From the NCBI RefSeq assembly GCF_034259325.1, contig NZ_JAXIVS010000012.1:284739-348738 (forward strand): a stretch of DNA of 64,000 nt, in the 5' to 3' direction. The translations under genes were made by a program, and so were the position numbers. This document shows, piece by piece, positions 9,963 through 18,418 of this stretch; position 1 is the stretch's first letter; each line of letters starts with the position of its first letter. The notes below the pieces were generated by a model that saw nothing but the letters and a program-made list of their open reading frames with translations, ran no database searches and had not been told where the DNA came from. Origin of the DNA: Hyalangium ruber. Lineage in GTDB: Bacteria > Myxococcota > Myxococcia > Myxococcales > Myxococcaceae.

Positions 9963-11036
9963 ATGAAGCTTCGTGTCGGCCTGCTGATGGCGCTGGTGGT
10001 GGCGCTCGGCTGTGACAGCGTGAGCGGAGAGTCCGGGCGTGGCGAGGCCGTGCCCGTGGTGGCCCCGCCGCGGGTGTCGCCGGTGGAGCTGTTGCCGCCC
10101 ACGGTGGACCGCTCTGTCACCCAGCGCGTCGAGGTGCGCGATCCGCCGGCGATCCCCGCGGTGCAGGTGGACGTGCAGCGCCAGTCGGACGGCATCGTCG
10201 ACATCCTCTGGGTGGTGGACGACTCCGGCTCGATGGCCAACCAGCGGCAGACGCTCACTGACAACTTCGCGCGCTTCCTGGAGGAGCTGCTGGCGCTCCA
10301 GGTCCGCTTCCAGATCGGCGTCATCTCCACGAACTTCAATGATCGGGGAGTGCTGCGCGGCACCACGAAGATCATCACCAACGCGACGCCGAACCCGCGC
10401 GGCGTCTTCATCCAGAACACCACCTTCCCCACCGGCTCGCGCGCGCGGCTGGAGCTGGGGCTGCGGATGATGGAGCTGGCGCTGAGCGAGCCCAACCGCG
10501 GCGGTCCCAACGCGGGCTTCCTGCGACCCAACGCGGCGCTGGCGGTCATCGTCGTCACCGACGAGGACGACAACTCCTACGGCGAGCCGACCTACTACAC
10601 GCGCTTCCTGCGCAGCCTGAAGGGGCCGGGCAACGAGAACCTGTCCTCGCTGTCGATCATCGGCGGCACCACGCCGGATGGCTGCTTCCCGCCGGGTGAG
10701 GAGAACTACTTCGGCGGCCGGGCCGATCCCGCCTTCCGCTACAGCGCCGTGGCCACGCGGACGGGCGGAATCATCGGCTCCATCTGCGATATCTCCTTCG
10801 AGAACACGCTGGTGAAGATCGCCGCGGCCCTCAACACCCTGCGCCGGGTGTTCCCGCTGTCACTGAAGCCGGATCCCGCCACCCTCACCGTGCGCGTCAA
10901 CGGCACCCTGGTGCCCCGGGACGTGGTGAACGGGTGGCAGTACCGGGAGGAGACACAGAGCGTCACCTTCCTGGGCAACTACGTTCCTCCTCCGGGCGCG
11001 GTCCTGCGCTTCGAGTACGCCATCGCCCTTCCCTGA
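9963..11036 (+). CDS. vWA-domain lipoprotein
   Basis: 357 residues with a signal peptide and lipobox ending at Cys17 (VVALGC). A von Willebrand type A domain begins near residue 78: the metal-binding MIDAS motif is Asp86-x-Ser88-x-Ser90 (DDSGSM) and the second strand TDEDDNS supplies a further acidic site. The final ~70 residues form a small beta domain (VRVNGTLVPRDVVNGWQYRE). Such proteins bind ligands or partner proteins on the cell surface through a divalent cation. Six bases separate it from the Cys-rich lipoprotein gene, so they form an operon and possibly a surface complex. Ligand unknown. Confidence 0.85.
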   Translation: MKLRVGLLMALVVALGCDSVSGESGRGEAVPVVAPPRVSPVELLPPTVDRSVTQRVEVRDPPAIPAVQVDVQRQSDGIVDILWVVDDSGSMANQRQTLTDNFARFLEELLALQVRFQIGVISTNFNDRGVLRGTTKIITNATPNPRGVFIQNTTFPTGSRARLELGLRMMELALSEPNRGGPNAGFLRPNAALAVIVVTDEDDNSYGEPTYYTRFLRSLKGPGNENLSSLSIIGGTTPDGCFPPGEENYFGGRADPAFRYSAVATRTGGIIGSICDISFENTLVKIAAALNTLRRVFPLSLKPDPATLTVRVNGTLVPRDVVNGWQYREETQSVTFLGNYVPPPGAVLRFEYAIALP

Positions 11037-11042
11037 GGTCCC

Positions 11043-12443
11043 GTGAACCGCTCCCCTGCCCTCCTCCTGCTGACGCTCCTGGCCGTGCTGGGACTGTCGG
11101 CGTGCGCGCGGACGGCCCTCTCGCCCGAGTGCCCCGTGGGCTACACGGCCAACGGCGACACGTGCGAGTGCCTCACCGACCAGGCCTGTCCGGAAGGCAT
11201 GGCCTGCGAGGTGGGCGTGTGCGTCTGCCGCGACAGCGCCTGCTGTCCCGAAGGCCACGAATACTCCGAGGGCAGCGAGTCCTGCGTCTGCCGGGATGAC
11301 TCCTGCTGTCCGGTGGGCCACGTGTGGAACGGCCCGGAGAACCGCTGCGAGTGCGGCGAGCAGGACTGCTGCCCCGCGGGCTACACGTTCGACACCCAGG
11401 CGGGAGCGTGCCGCTGCAGCGCGGACAACTGCTGCCCGCAGGGCTTCAAGTTCGATCCGGAAGCCGAGCAGTGCGTGTGCGACTCGGACGAGTGCTGCCC
11501 GGTGGACCACCGGTTCGATCCCGAGCGCGGCGACTGTGTCTGCGCGAAGACCTCCTGCTGCCCGCCGGACCACACCTACAGCGCCAACGTGAAGGCGTGC
11601 GTGTGCAACGGAGATTCGTGCTGCCCGACGGGTTACCGCAAGGACGACGCCCGGGAGCGCTGCGTCTGCATCAGCGATGCGGCATGTGGGGCGGGCAGCT
11701 TCTGTGACGCCGTTTCGGGCGCCTGTCTGTGCCGGGACGACTCGGGCTGCAGGTCGGGCCAGTACTGCAACAGCTTTGGCTTCTGCCAGGCGCTCGGCAA
11801 CTGCACGACGAACGCCGACTGCCCCGGCAACACCTTCTGCGACATCACCACGGACCGCTGCATTCCCAGCGGGCCCTGCACGATCGACGAGCACTGCGCC
11901 TTCGGGCAGTTCTGCGATCCGCTGATGGCGCGCTGCCGCCCGGGCTGCCGCCGCGATGGGGACTGCTCGGACAAGCAGGCCTGTGAAGGAGGCCAGTGCA
12001 TCGACTTCTGCCGCGTCAACGCGAGCTGCGAGGTGAACCTGTTCTGCGCTCCGTCCTCCGGCGTGTGTGCCCCGCGCACGGGGCGCGCGGACTGCCTGGA
12101 CTGCACGGCGAACTCCAGCGTCTGCGGCGGCAACGCCTCGTGCCTCACCTTCATCAGCGAGGGCCAGACCCGGAACTTCTGTGGAGTGCATTGCGCCGGC
12201 GACGCGGACTGTCCCTCGGGCTTCAGCTGTGGCGACGTCATCTACTCCTGCACCACGGGAGAAGGCGGCTCCTGCCCCCCGGACACCCAAGCGCCAGGGG
12301 AGACCTTCTCGTGCCGAGGCTTCCAGGTGGAGAACGAGACGGGCACCCGCTTCTACTGCTCGGATGCGCAGCGCCAGCCGCACGTCTACCTCCGAGCCTG
12401 TGCGCCGCAGTCGGGCTTCTGCCCTGCCACCGAGCTGCCCTGA
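11043..12443 (+). CDS. Cys-rich lipoprotein with seven 21-residue CCP repeats
   Basis: 466 residues with signal peptide and lipobox LSAC (Cys21). Residues 63-209 are seven consecutive repeats of exactly 21 residues, each with the pattern x4-C-C-P-x2-[H/Y/F]-x8-C-x-C; a degenerate unit precedes them. Residues ~210-330 hold looser modules of the x-D-x-D-C-P-x-G-x2-C type seen in myxobacterial surface proteins. The regular double cysteines suggest a rigid disulfide-stapled stalk outside the outer membrane. ATG lies 6 bases after the vWA lipoprotein stop. No enzymatic motif visible. The repeat is a protein-level repeat: the DNA copies are diverged, so it is old rather than a recent expansion. Confidence 0.85.
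   Translation: MNRSPALLLLTLLAVLGLSACARTALSPECPVGYTANGDTCECLTDQACPEGMACEVGVCVCRDSACCPEGHEYSEGSESCVCRDDSCCPVGHVWNGPENRCECGEQDCCPAGYTFDTQAGACRCSADNCCPQGFKFDPEAEQCVCDSDECCPVDHRFDPERGDCVCAKTSCCPPDHTYSANVKACVCNGDSCCPTGYRKDDARERCVCISDAACGAGSFCDAVSGACLCRDDSGCRSGQYCNSFGFCQALGNCTTNADCPGNTFCDITTDRCIPSGPCTIDEHCAFGQFCDPLMARCRPGCRRDGDCSDKQACEGGQCIDFCRVNASCEVNLFCAPSSGVCAPRTGRADCLDCTANSSVCGGNASCLTFISEGQTRNFCGVHCAGDADCPSGFSCGDVIYSCTTGEGGSCPPDTQAPGETFSCRGFQVENETGTRFYCSDAQRQPHVYLRACAPQSGFCPATELP
11229..11669 (+). repeat. Seven in-phase 63-bp units encoding CCP repeats
   Basis: Seven units of 63 bases encode residues 63-209 of the Cys-rich lipoprotein. Cys5, Cys6, Pro7, Cys19 and Cys21 of each 21-residue unit are invariant, and Gly9 (or Asp) and an aromatic/His at 10 are conserved. 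Length is identical in all seven copies although the sequence between cysteines varies freely. Confidence 0.9.
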
Positions 12444-12455
12444 GCCCCGAAGCTG

Positions 12456-12483
12456 GGAGCGGCACGCACCATCCCGCCGCTCC
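12456..12483. terminator. Hairpin between convergent genes
   Basis: An 8-bp perfect stem (GGAGCGGC at 12456-12463 with GCCGCTCC at 12476-12483, 12-nt loop) occupies the 51-base gap between the converging Cys-rich lipoprotein and pfkB-type genes. No T-tract on either side, so it may act as a bidirectional RNA stabiliser rather than a classical terminator. Confidence 0.4.
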
Positions 12484-12494
12484 TGCCCTCCGAC

Positions 12495-13496
12495 TCAGCG
12501 AGGCCGCAGATCCGCGGGCATGTGCTCGAGCACCTCATCGGCGCGAGGCAGTCCCGCCACCGCGCCGAGCCGCTCCACGACACGCGAGCCCACCACGCAC
12601 GAGAAGGTGGCCAGCTCCTCCAGGGACTCCCGCGTCGCCGCGCGCAGCGCCTGAGCGTCCGCGTAGCGCCGCGTGAGCCCGTACAGGAAGCTCGCGACGA
12701 AACCGTCCCCAGCGCCCGTGGTGTCCAACACGCGAACCTGAGGTGCCGGCACGCGCACCTCCTCGCCGTGCCAGAGCAAGGCCGCGCCCTTCTCTCCGAG
12801 CGTCACCACCGGCAGCAACACACCGAGATCGCGCAGGTACTCCAGGGCCCCACGCACATCCGTCGTGCCGGTGACGAAGGGCATCTCCTCCTCGGACAGC
12901 TTCACCACAGAGCACAGCGGCAGCAGCCGCTCGAGGATGCCCTTGGGCTCGCTCCGGTCCGCCCAGGCGTGGAGTCGCAGATTGGGATCGCAGCTGACGA
13001 TGCCGCCCGCCTCACGCACCTGCTCCGCCGCCCGCTGCACCGCCACGCGCGCCTCGGGCAGGTGCAGCGAATTGGAGCCCCAGTGCAGCACTCGCGTCCG
13101 CGCGAGGAAGGCCGCGTCCACATCCCGCTCACCGAGCAGGAACTCCGCCGAGCGCGTCCGAAAGTAGGTGAAGCTCCGCTCCCCACGCGCATCCAGCGAG
13201 ATGAAGACCAGGCCGGTGCGCGCCTCGCTCACCTGTCGCAGGTGGCTTACGTCCACGCCCTCGGCGGCCAGGCGCTCGCGGAGGAAGTGGCCGAACTCAT
13301 CCTCGCCCACCACCGTCACCAGCCCTGAGCGCGCACCAAGCCGGGCCACCCCCACGGACACATTGGCCAGCGAACCGCCGATGGCGGGAGCCCACGCGGA
13401 CACCTCACGCACGCGCCGGCCGGCCTCGGTGGGGAGGAAGTCCACCAGCGTCTCGCCCATGCACACCATGTCGAGCACCGGTGCCGCGTCCGCCAT
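12495..13496 (-). CDS. PfkB-family sugar kinase (fructokinase-like)
   Basis: 333 residues from ATG at 13496; the longer open frame upstream overlaps recO and lacks a signal. Ribokinase/PfkB fold: N-terminal MGETLVDFLP and the GG pair near residue 40 (AIGGSLANVSVGVARLG) bind sugar; DPNLR near 170 and the PfkB signature 2, DTTGAGDGFVASFLYG at 258-273 with catalytic base Asp264, are intact. The family phosphorylates fructose, ribose, adenosine or related substrates with ATP in the cytoplasm; the pattern is closest to bacterial fructokinases, but the substrate cannot be fixed from sequence. Starts 23 bases after recO, last gene of the run that begins near 16643. Confidence 0.88.
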   Translation of the reverse strand: MADAAPVLDMVCMGETLVDFLPTEAGRRVREVSAWAPAIGGSLANVSVGVARLGARSGLVTVVGEDEFGHFLRERLAAEGVDVSHLRQVSEARTGLVFISLDARGERSFTYFRTRSAEFLLGERDVDAAFLARTRVLHWGSNSLHLPEARVAVQRAAEQVREAGGIVSCDPNLRLHAWADRSEPKGILERLLPLCSVVKLSEEEMPFVTGTTDVRGALEYLRDLGVLLPVVTLGEKGAALLWHGEEVRVPAPQVRVLDTTGAGDGFVASFLYGLTRRYADAQALRAATRESLEELATFSCVVGSRVVERLGAVAGLPRADEVLEHMPADLRPR

Positions 13497-13519
13497 GGAG
13501 TCCTCCTCCGCCGCGCTGC

Positions 13520-14254
13520 TCAGTCCAGCCCCACCTGGGCCATGAAGTCCACGCTCTTGAGGCGCCGGCCAAGGTGGTGCGAGATGAAGACATTGAGGAT
13601 GCCGCGCGCGCGGGCCCGCAGCTCGGGCGGCAGCGGAGTGCGCTGGCCCTCCTGCAACGCGCGCAGGCCCGACAGCAGCTCCGGAGGCACCGCCACCGAG
13701 TCCCGGGCCCGACCGCTGCACGGCTCACACACAGCGCCGCCGTGGGCCTGATCGAAGCGCGGCCGTTCTCCCGGCGCCCCGCCACACAGCGCGCACGCAT
13801 CGAAGCGAGGCATGAGGCCCGCGAGGGCCAGCGCGTTCAGCTCGAAAGCGAGCAGCGAGGTAGGGCCTGCCTCCTTGGCATCCAGGCGGGCAAGGTACTG
13901 CTCCAGCAGGACGAACAGCTCCGGGTGGGGCTCATGCTCGCGAGTCAGCTCGCGGCACAACTCCACGGCGTACAGGGCCCGAGCGATGAGGGAGAGGTCC
14001 TGCCGGGCCGTGTAGTAGCCAGCCTGGATGTCGGTGGAGTCCAGCCGCACGGTGCTGCCGCGCGTCTCGACGAGCTGCACCCGCAGGCGCATGAACGGCT
14101 CCAGCGCGCCGGCGAAGCGCCGCTTGCTCTTGCGTGCCCCCGCGGCGAACGCGGTGAGCTTGCCGTGCTCGCGCGTGAGGAGCGTCACCAGCCGGTCCGC
14201 CTCCCCATAGTCCAGGGTGGAGAGCACCAGCGCGTCGTCGTCGAACCGCTCCAT
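13520..14254 (-). CDS. recO: DNA repair protein RecO
   Basis: 244 residues from ATG at 14254. The N-terminal OB fold begins MERFDDDALVLSTLDYGEADRL, and the helical C-terminal part holds a Cys pair motif (CALCGG ... CEPC) typical of the RecO zinc site. RecO works with RecF/RecR to load RecA on SSB-coated single strands. The start lies 8 bases after the stop of the RodZ-like gene, so the genes are co-transcribed. Length and motifs are normal for the family. Confidence 0.93.
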   Translation of the reverse strand: MERFDDDALVLSTLDYGEADRLVTLLTREHGKLTAFAAGARKSKRRFAGALEPFMRLRVQLVETRGSTVRLDSTDIQAGYYTARQDLSLIARALYAVELCRELTREHEPHPELFVLLEQYLARLDAKEAGPTSLLAFELNALALAGLMPRFDACALCGGAPGERPRFDQAHGGAVCEPCSGRARDSVAVPPELLSGLRALQEGQRTPLPPELRARARGILNVFISHHLGRRLKSVDFMAQVGLD

Positions 14255-14262
14255 GGTCTCTT

Positions 14263-14649
14263 TCAACCCGCGAAGGGGCGCGGAAGCTTCCCGGTCACGA
14301 CCAGAAACGCGTACACCCCCAGCGCGGTGACGAGCAGCATCACCGTCAGGCCCACCCACGCGCGCTTGCGCCGCTCCTTCTCGAGTGCGGCGGGGCTCGG
14401 AGACGGGGTGGCCCGGTCCACCTCCTCGTAGCGCAGCACGGCCTCCTCGGGAGCCAGCCCGATGACGTGCGCGTACGCGCGGACATAGTTCACCACGAAG
14501 ATCCGGGCCGGCAGCCGCTCCACCTGCCCCTCCTCCAGCGCCACGATGAGGCTGGGGGGGATCTTCGTCGCGCGGGAGATGTCGTCGCGCGACATGCCCC
14601 GGAGCTCACGCTGCTGGACGAGGTACTTGCCGAAATCGACGTAGTCCAC
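14263..14649 (-). CDS. Short RodZ-like protein: cytoplasmic HTH plus one membrane span
   Basis: 128 residues. Residues 5-62 form an XRE/RodZ-type helix-turn-helix (FGKYLVQQRELRGMSRDDIS, then ATKIPPSLIVALEEG and YVRAYAHVIGL); residues 98-119 are a single membrane span preceded by the basic stop KERRKRA. The large periplasmic domain of full-length RodZ is absent; only ~9 residues follow the span. RodZ links MreB to the envelope; whether this short form does so is inference. It sits 13 bases downstream of a PilF-type TPR lipoprotein, the same neighbour order as pilF-rodZ in many Gammaproteobacteria. Confidence 0.82.
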   Translation of the reverse strand: MDYVDFGKYLVQQRELRGMSRDDISRATKIPPSLIVALEEGQVERLPARIFVVNYVRAYAHVIGLAPEEAVLRYEEVDRATPSPSPAALEKERRKRAWVGLTVMLLVTALGVYAFLVVTGKLPRPFAG

Positions 14650-14662
14650 GGCCGCTCCGGAA

Positions 14663-15415
14663 CTACAGGTGCTCGCGCAGGCGGCGGCACTCGTCCTTCA
14701 GTACGGGCTGGGTCGCCTTGGTCTCGCACGTGGTGAAGTGCTCGCGCGCGGCGTCCACCTGGCCCGTCTTGGCCAGGCACACGGCCTCGTGCATGTGGGC
14801 ATCCGCCACGTCCGGGCACGCCTCGCGGTAGCGGGTGAACTGGCGGCACGCCTCCTCGGTGTTGCCCGTCTGGTCGTGGATGAGGCCCAGGTTCTTGTAC
14901 CCGAGGCAGAAGCCGGGATTGAGCGTCACCGCGGCGCGGATGTTCTCCAGCGCCTTCGCCGTGTCGCCCTTCTTGTAGTAGGCCCACCCCATGTTGCCCT
15001 GCGCGATGAACGGCGTGGGGTAGAGCATGTCGTTGAGCGCCTGCTCGTAGAGCTTGATGGCCTCGTCATACCGCCCCTGGGCCAGGTGGACGTTGGCCAG
15101 GTTCGTCCGAGCCTCGGAGAAGTTCGGCCGCAGCTCGAGCGCCTTCTCGTAGTGCTCGATGGCCTCCACCGGCCGCCGGAAGGACTCGTGCAGCACGAGC
15201 CCCAGCGCGTTGCGCGCATCGGCGTTCTCGGGGTCCAGCGTGACCGCCTTCTGGTACTCGCTCAGGGCCTCCTGGATGTTTCCGGCCTGCTGCGCCTGGA
15301 TGCCCAGGTTGTAGTGGATATCGGCGCTCTGCCGCTCCTTCTCCGTGGGGATGTGCTTGCAGCCGGAGAGGAGGAGCGCGAGCGCGAGGGGCCAGGCGAA
15401 GGAGACGCGGAGCAT
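14663..15415 (-). CDS. PilF/Tgl-type TPR lipoprotein
   Basis: 250 residues: signal peptide with lipobox LLLSGC (Cys19), then about five to six tetratricopeptide repeats from residue ~33 (ADIHYNLGIQAQQAGNIQEA, YEKALELRPNFSEARTNLAN and so on). The architecture matches PilF/PilW pilotins and Myxococcus Tgl, which promote assembly of the PilQ secretin for type IV pili at the outer membrane. The following RodZ-like gene supports a PilF-type identity. Orthology with Tgl itself cannot be proven here, and other TPR lipoproteins share the architecture. Confidence 0.75.
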   Translation of the reverse strand: MLRVSFAWPLALALLLSGCKHIPTEKERQSADIHYNLGIQAQQAGNIQEALSEYQKAVTLDPENADARNALGLVLHESFRRPVEAIEHYEKALELRPNFSEARTNLANVHLAQGRYDEAIKLYEQALNDMLYPTPFIAQGNMGWAYYKKGDTAKALENIRAAVTLNPGFCLGYKNLGLIHDQTGNTEEACRQFTRYREACPDVADAHMHEAVCLAKTGQVDAAREHFTTCETKATQPVLKDECRRLREHL

Positions 15416-15438
15416 GGAGGAACTCGGTGGGAGAAGAT

Positions 15439-15903
15439 TCAGAAGGCGGCGAGGAAGCGGCCCAGGGTGGTGGCCGCGTTGCGCTTCTCCTCGACGCGCT
15501 TCTGCACGGCGGGCACCTGCCGGGGGTCACGGAAGAAGACGGGCAGGGTCTTCAGCAGCTCTTCCTGCGTGGGCTGCGCCAGCGCGCGCCAGTTCGAGTT
15601 GTCCATCATGAAGCCCATGGACTCGACGAAGGCGAGCGCCTCGCCCTCCTCCGCCAGATACTCCTCGAAGCTCGTGTTGCGCTTGCCGGACACGTACACC
15701 GCACAGTCGGCGGCCTCGGACAGGTACAGGTAGATGAAGGTCGCGAAGCCCGTCGAGCCCCGAAGCCCGAGGATGAAGGCCTGCGCGGGCCCGGCCGGCT
15801 TGCCGGGGATGAACAGGTGCGGCGAGTTCAGCGACGTGTGGAGCGCGATGACCTGTTCGCGGCTCGCGGGCAACCCGCGATATCTTTCATCGATATTGAA
15901 CAA
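15439..15903 (-). CDS. Conserved hypothetical protein
   Basis: 154 residues, no signal peptide, no membrane segment. It begins MFNIDERYRGLPASREQV, contains an alternating hydrophobic stretch (GFATFIYLYLSEAADCAVYV) that looks like central beta strands, and ends in a charged helix. I do not recognise the family. The gene is 23 bases from each neighbour (secreted protein upstream, TPR lipoprotein downstream), so it belongs to the same operon; a role in envelope or pilus assembly is only suggested by position. Confidence 0.7.
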   Translation of the reverse strand: MFNIDERYRGLPASREQVIALHTSLNSPHLFIPGKPAGPAQAFILGLRGSTGFATFIYLYLSEAADCAVYVSGKRNTSFEEYLAEEGEALAFVESMGFMMDNSNWRALAQPTQEELLKTLPVFFRDPRQVPAVQKRVEEKRNAATTLGRFLAAF

Positions 15904-15926
15904 GGTGCCGACCGCCTCCTCGGGCG

Positions 15927-16643
15927 CTACCGCGTGGTGAGCGTGAACTCCTCGGACACATCCTGCGTGTCCGCGGCCGTGCGCTGGAAGCGGATGATCG
16001 GGTTGTCGATCATCACGTTGTTCCCACCCACGTTGCCCTCACCGATGATGACCTTGAAGTAGTGCTGAGGCGAATAACTCTTCTGCTCTCCGGCCACCAC
16101 CTTTCGGGCGCTCATCAGCACGGCGTTCTTGCCCGGCTGCAGGTAGCGGGTGACCTCGGTGACGACCTGCCCCTCGCTATTCTTGAGTTTCCGGACCCAC
16201 TGGGAATTGATGTAGACGTCGATGTCATACCCGGCCATGCCCGGGGACGGCTGCTCGGTCACCAGCCAGTAGCGCCGGGTCAGGCGCGCGGGCTCATCGG
16301 GAGCGGGCGCAGGCGCCGGAGCCACCGGAGCCGGCGCGGCGGCCGGAGCTTGGGCCGGCGCGGCGGGAGCAGCGGCGGGCGGAGGCGGTGCCGGAGCAAC
16401 GGGCACGGGGGTGGCCGGAGCCGCGGGCGTGGGCGGCGCGGTCATCACGCGAACCGCGTAGCCAGGAGCATCGATGTAGACATCGCCCTTGTCGTCGATG
16501 CGGACGGTGGCCTTCTCGAACTTCTGGTTGGTGACCCCGTCGATGCGGACGCCGTTGAGGTACACGGATCCTGCGAAGGCCGAGGCGGGCGCCATCAAGG
16601 CCGCGAGGGAGACGAGAGCGGCGGTCAAGATCGAGCGGTGCAT
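15927..16643 (-). CDS. Secreted protein with Pro/Ala-rich linker, unknown function
   Basis: 238 residues from ATG at 16643, preceded by AGGAG eight bases upstream; longer frames lack this site. Signal peptide of ~24 residues (ALMAPASAFAG, probable cleavage after Ala). A short domain (GSVYLNGVRIDGVTNQKFEK) is followed by a 60-residue Ala/Pro linker and a C-terminal beta domain (residues ~125-238) that reads like a carbohydrate-binding or Ig-like fold (YDIDVYINSQWVRKLKNSEG). First gene of the minus-strand run through recO. Function unknown; periplasmic or exported. Confidence 0.8.
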   Translation of the reverse strand: MHRSILTAALVSLAALMAPASAFAGSVYLNGVRIDGVTNQKFEKATVRIDDKGDVYIDAPGYAVRVMTAPPTPAAPATPVPVAPAPPPPAAAPAAPAQAPAAAPAPVAPAPAPAPDEPARLTRRYWLVTEQPSPGMAGYDIDVYINSQWVRKLKNSEGQVVTEVTRYLQPGKNAVLMSARKVVAGEQKSYSPQHYFKVIIGEGNVGGNNVMIDNPIIRFQRTAADTQDVSEEFTLTTR

Positions 16644-16772
16644 GCGCTTCACTCCTGGGAAATCCTCAACGGTCCCAGGAACTTGCAGCCCCATTAGCGC
16701 ACCCTGCGGGACCGGACAAGGCGCGCGTACACGAATGTGAACGCGCACGCGGCAGGGACATTCACGTTTTGT

Positions 16773-17507
16773 TCAGGGCTGGGAGGGCTCTCCGTTGCCT
16801 TCCCTTTGGGCGAGGGCCCAGTCTCCGCCCAGCCCCTCCCCTTCGCGGAACCGCCGGAAGTCCCTCCGGACGAGCCTCGGGTAGCGCCGGAAGGCCTCCA
16901 ACTCGCCCTCCTTGATGGCCTTGCGGATGCGGGTGGGGCCGGCGTTGTAGGCCATGAGGGCGAACTCCAGGTCGCCTCCAAAACGCTCCTGGAGCGTGCG
17001 CAGGTACCGGATGCCCAGCCGGACGCAGAGGGCGGGATCCGCCGCCACCTCCTCCCGGGACAGGCGCAGGCCCTGCTTCTCGGCCAGGAAGTGGAGCGTA
17101 CTGGGCTTGATCTGCATCAGCCCCCGGGCGCCCTTCACGGAGACCGCCTCCTCCGCGAAGTCCGACTCCACATCGATGATGGCCAGGATCAGCAGCGGGT
17201 CATACCCGGTGCTGCGGGCCTCCTCGGCGATGGCCTGGCCGAGCTGGCGACGCAGGGTGAGACCGAGATCGGGCGCCCGCTTGGCGAGCACCGCGTCGAT
17301 GAGGGCCGCGTCGTGCGAGGTAGGCTCCGCGAGGGCGACCTGCGGCACTACGGGGGTGGGCGCCGGTGCGCTCACCACGGGGACGATGCGTGCCGACAAC
17401 ACGAGCGCCATGCCCGCGATCAGCGGCAGCTTCGCGCACCCGGAACTCACGCTGTGGAGCCGGGCCAGCCACTTGCTGCCCGAGGCTCCCACAGGGGGGA
17501 CCGTCAC
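16773..17507 (-). CDS. Soluble lytic transglycosylase (SLT domain)
   Basis: 244 residues. A hydrophobic N-terminal segment near 28-47 acts as signal or anchor. The SLT domain covers ~100-200: catalytic Glu114 in IIDVESDF, GARGLMQI at 127-133 and the AYNAGPTRI motif complete the lysozyme-like active site. It cleaves the beta-1,4 bond between MurNAc and GlcNAc with anhydro-sugar formation in the periplasm. Start ATG overlaps the stop of the upstream phasin-like gene by four bases (17504-17507), so translation is coupled. Resembles MltC/Slt-type small enzymes. Confidence 0.9.
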   Translation of the reverse strand: MTVPPVGASGSKWLARLHSVSSGCAKLPLIAGMALVLSARIVPVVSAPAPTPVVPQVALAEPTSHDAALIDAVLAKRAPDLGLTLRRQLGQAIAEEARSTGYDPLLILAIIDVESDFAEEAVSVKGARGLMQIKPSTLHFLAEKQGLRLSREEVAADPALCVRLGIRYLRTLQERFGGDLEFALMAYNAGPTRIRKAIKEGELEAFRRYPRLVRRDFRRFREGEGLGGDWALAQREGNGEPSQP

Positions 17508-17851
17508 TTCTTCTGCCCCAGCGCTTCGATGCGCTCGGCCAACCGCCCCAAGCGCGCCTCGAAGTCCTGGAGTTCCTCCCGCTTGGGGACCTTCAGCCGG
17601 GCCACGGCGCCGCGAACCGCCTCCTCCACGCCGCGCTCCAGTTCCTTACGGTGCCCCACCAGCCGCTCGGTGAACTCCCGCGCCTGGCGCTTCACTTCTT
17701 CCTGGCTCCAACCGGCGGCGGAGGCCACGCGCTGGAGGGTGCGCTGTACCTCTTCCTCCGCGGTGGTCACGGCCCCCAGGGCCTGACTCCATACCCGCTC
17801 GAAAGTTTCAGCGACGGGGTGCTTCTCTCGGGGGGCCTCTGGCTTGTCCAT
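17504..17851 (-). CDS. Phasin-like coiled-coil protein
   Basis: 115 residues, almost wholly helical and charged (AEEEVQRTLQRVASAAGWSQ, EFTERLVGHRKELERGVEEA), with no signal peptide. Composition and length resemble phasin/PhaF-type proteins that coat polyhydroxyalkanoate granules or act as nucleoid-associated coiled coils. The stop overlaps the ATG of the lytic transglycosylase gene by four bases. Granule binding is inference. Confidence 0.7.
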   Translation of the reverse strand: MDKPEAPREKHPVAETFERVWSQALGAVTTAEEEVQRTLQRVASAAGWSQEEVKRQAREFTERLVGHRKELERGVEEAVRGAVARLKVPKREELQDFEARLGRLAERIEALGQKK

Positions 17852-17995
17852 TCGGTCACTCCGGGAGTGTGCCCAGGCCTGAAAAGCCCGGGACTAGGGA
17901 AAAGATGGGCTGGAAGTAAGCACACCCCGGGGTCGAAGGGAACGGCAGTGTCCTCCCTACCCTTCCCTCCGTTGACCCACGCAAGACTCAGTGCG

Positions 17996-18418
17996 TCACG
18001 AAGCCGACACTCGGGAGCCCCGGGAGGTGACCTTCTTCACCGAGGCAGGCAGGAGCTGGTCGAGCTTCTTGGACAGGCGGGACAGCTCGCGGTTGAGCTC
18101 CTTCACCTGCGCCTGGCTGGCCACGCCCACCGCCTCGACGGCCTTCGTCTGCAGCCCATCCAGGCGCTTGCGCAGGTCGGTGCTCACCTGCGTCGCCTTG
18201 CGGCCGAACTCCTTCACCTTCGGGTTCTCCAGCAGCGCGTCGGAGTTGATCTGGCCCAGGAGCTTCTCCACCTCCCGTGCCTGGCCCTTGCTCCGGGCCT
18301 TCAGCGTCCGGAACACCTTGCCGGCCTCCTGCTCCAGGTCCCCGAAGCGCTTCTGCGCGCCCTCGAGCTGCTGCTTCACGAAAGACTCCAGGTTCCGCGA
18401 CTTGCCGTTGGCTGCCAT
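17996..18418 (-). CDS. Second phasin-like helical protein
   Basis: 140 residues, helical, with repeated Leu/Lys/Glu heptads (VKQQLEGAQKRFGDLEQEAG, LRKRLDGLQTKAVEAVGVAS) and a basic C-terminus (KKVTSRGSRVSAS). Similar in size and character to the protein encoded 145 bases downstream, though I see no close sequence match. No signal peptide. It lies 168 bases downstream of rpoC in the same direction but beyond a strong hairpin. Phasin assignment rests on composition. Confidence 0.65.
   Translation of the reverse strand: MAANGKSRNLESFVKQQLEGAQKRFGDLEQEAGKVFRTLKARSKGQAREVEKLLGQINSDALLENPKVKEFGRKATQVSTDLRKRLDGLQTKAVEAVGVASQAQVKELNRELSRLSKKLDQLLPASVKKVTSRGSRVSAS

Noticed and set aside
11229..11669. 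Possible CRISPR-like repeat array
   Set aside because: The 63-base periodicity is a protein repeat inside an open gene; units diverge at DNA level and no spacer structure or cas gene is present.
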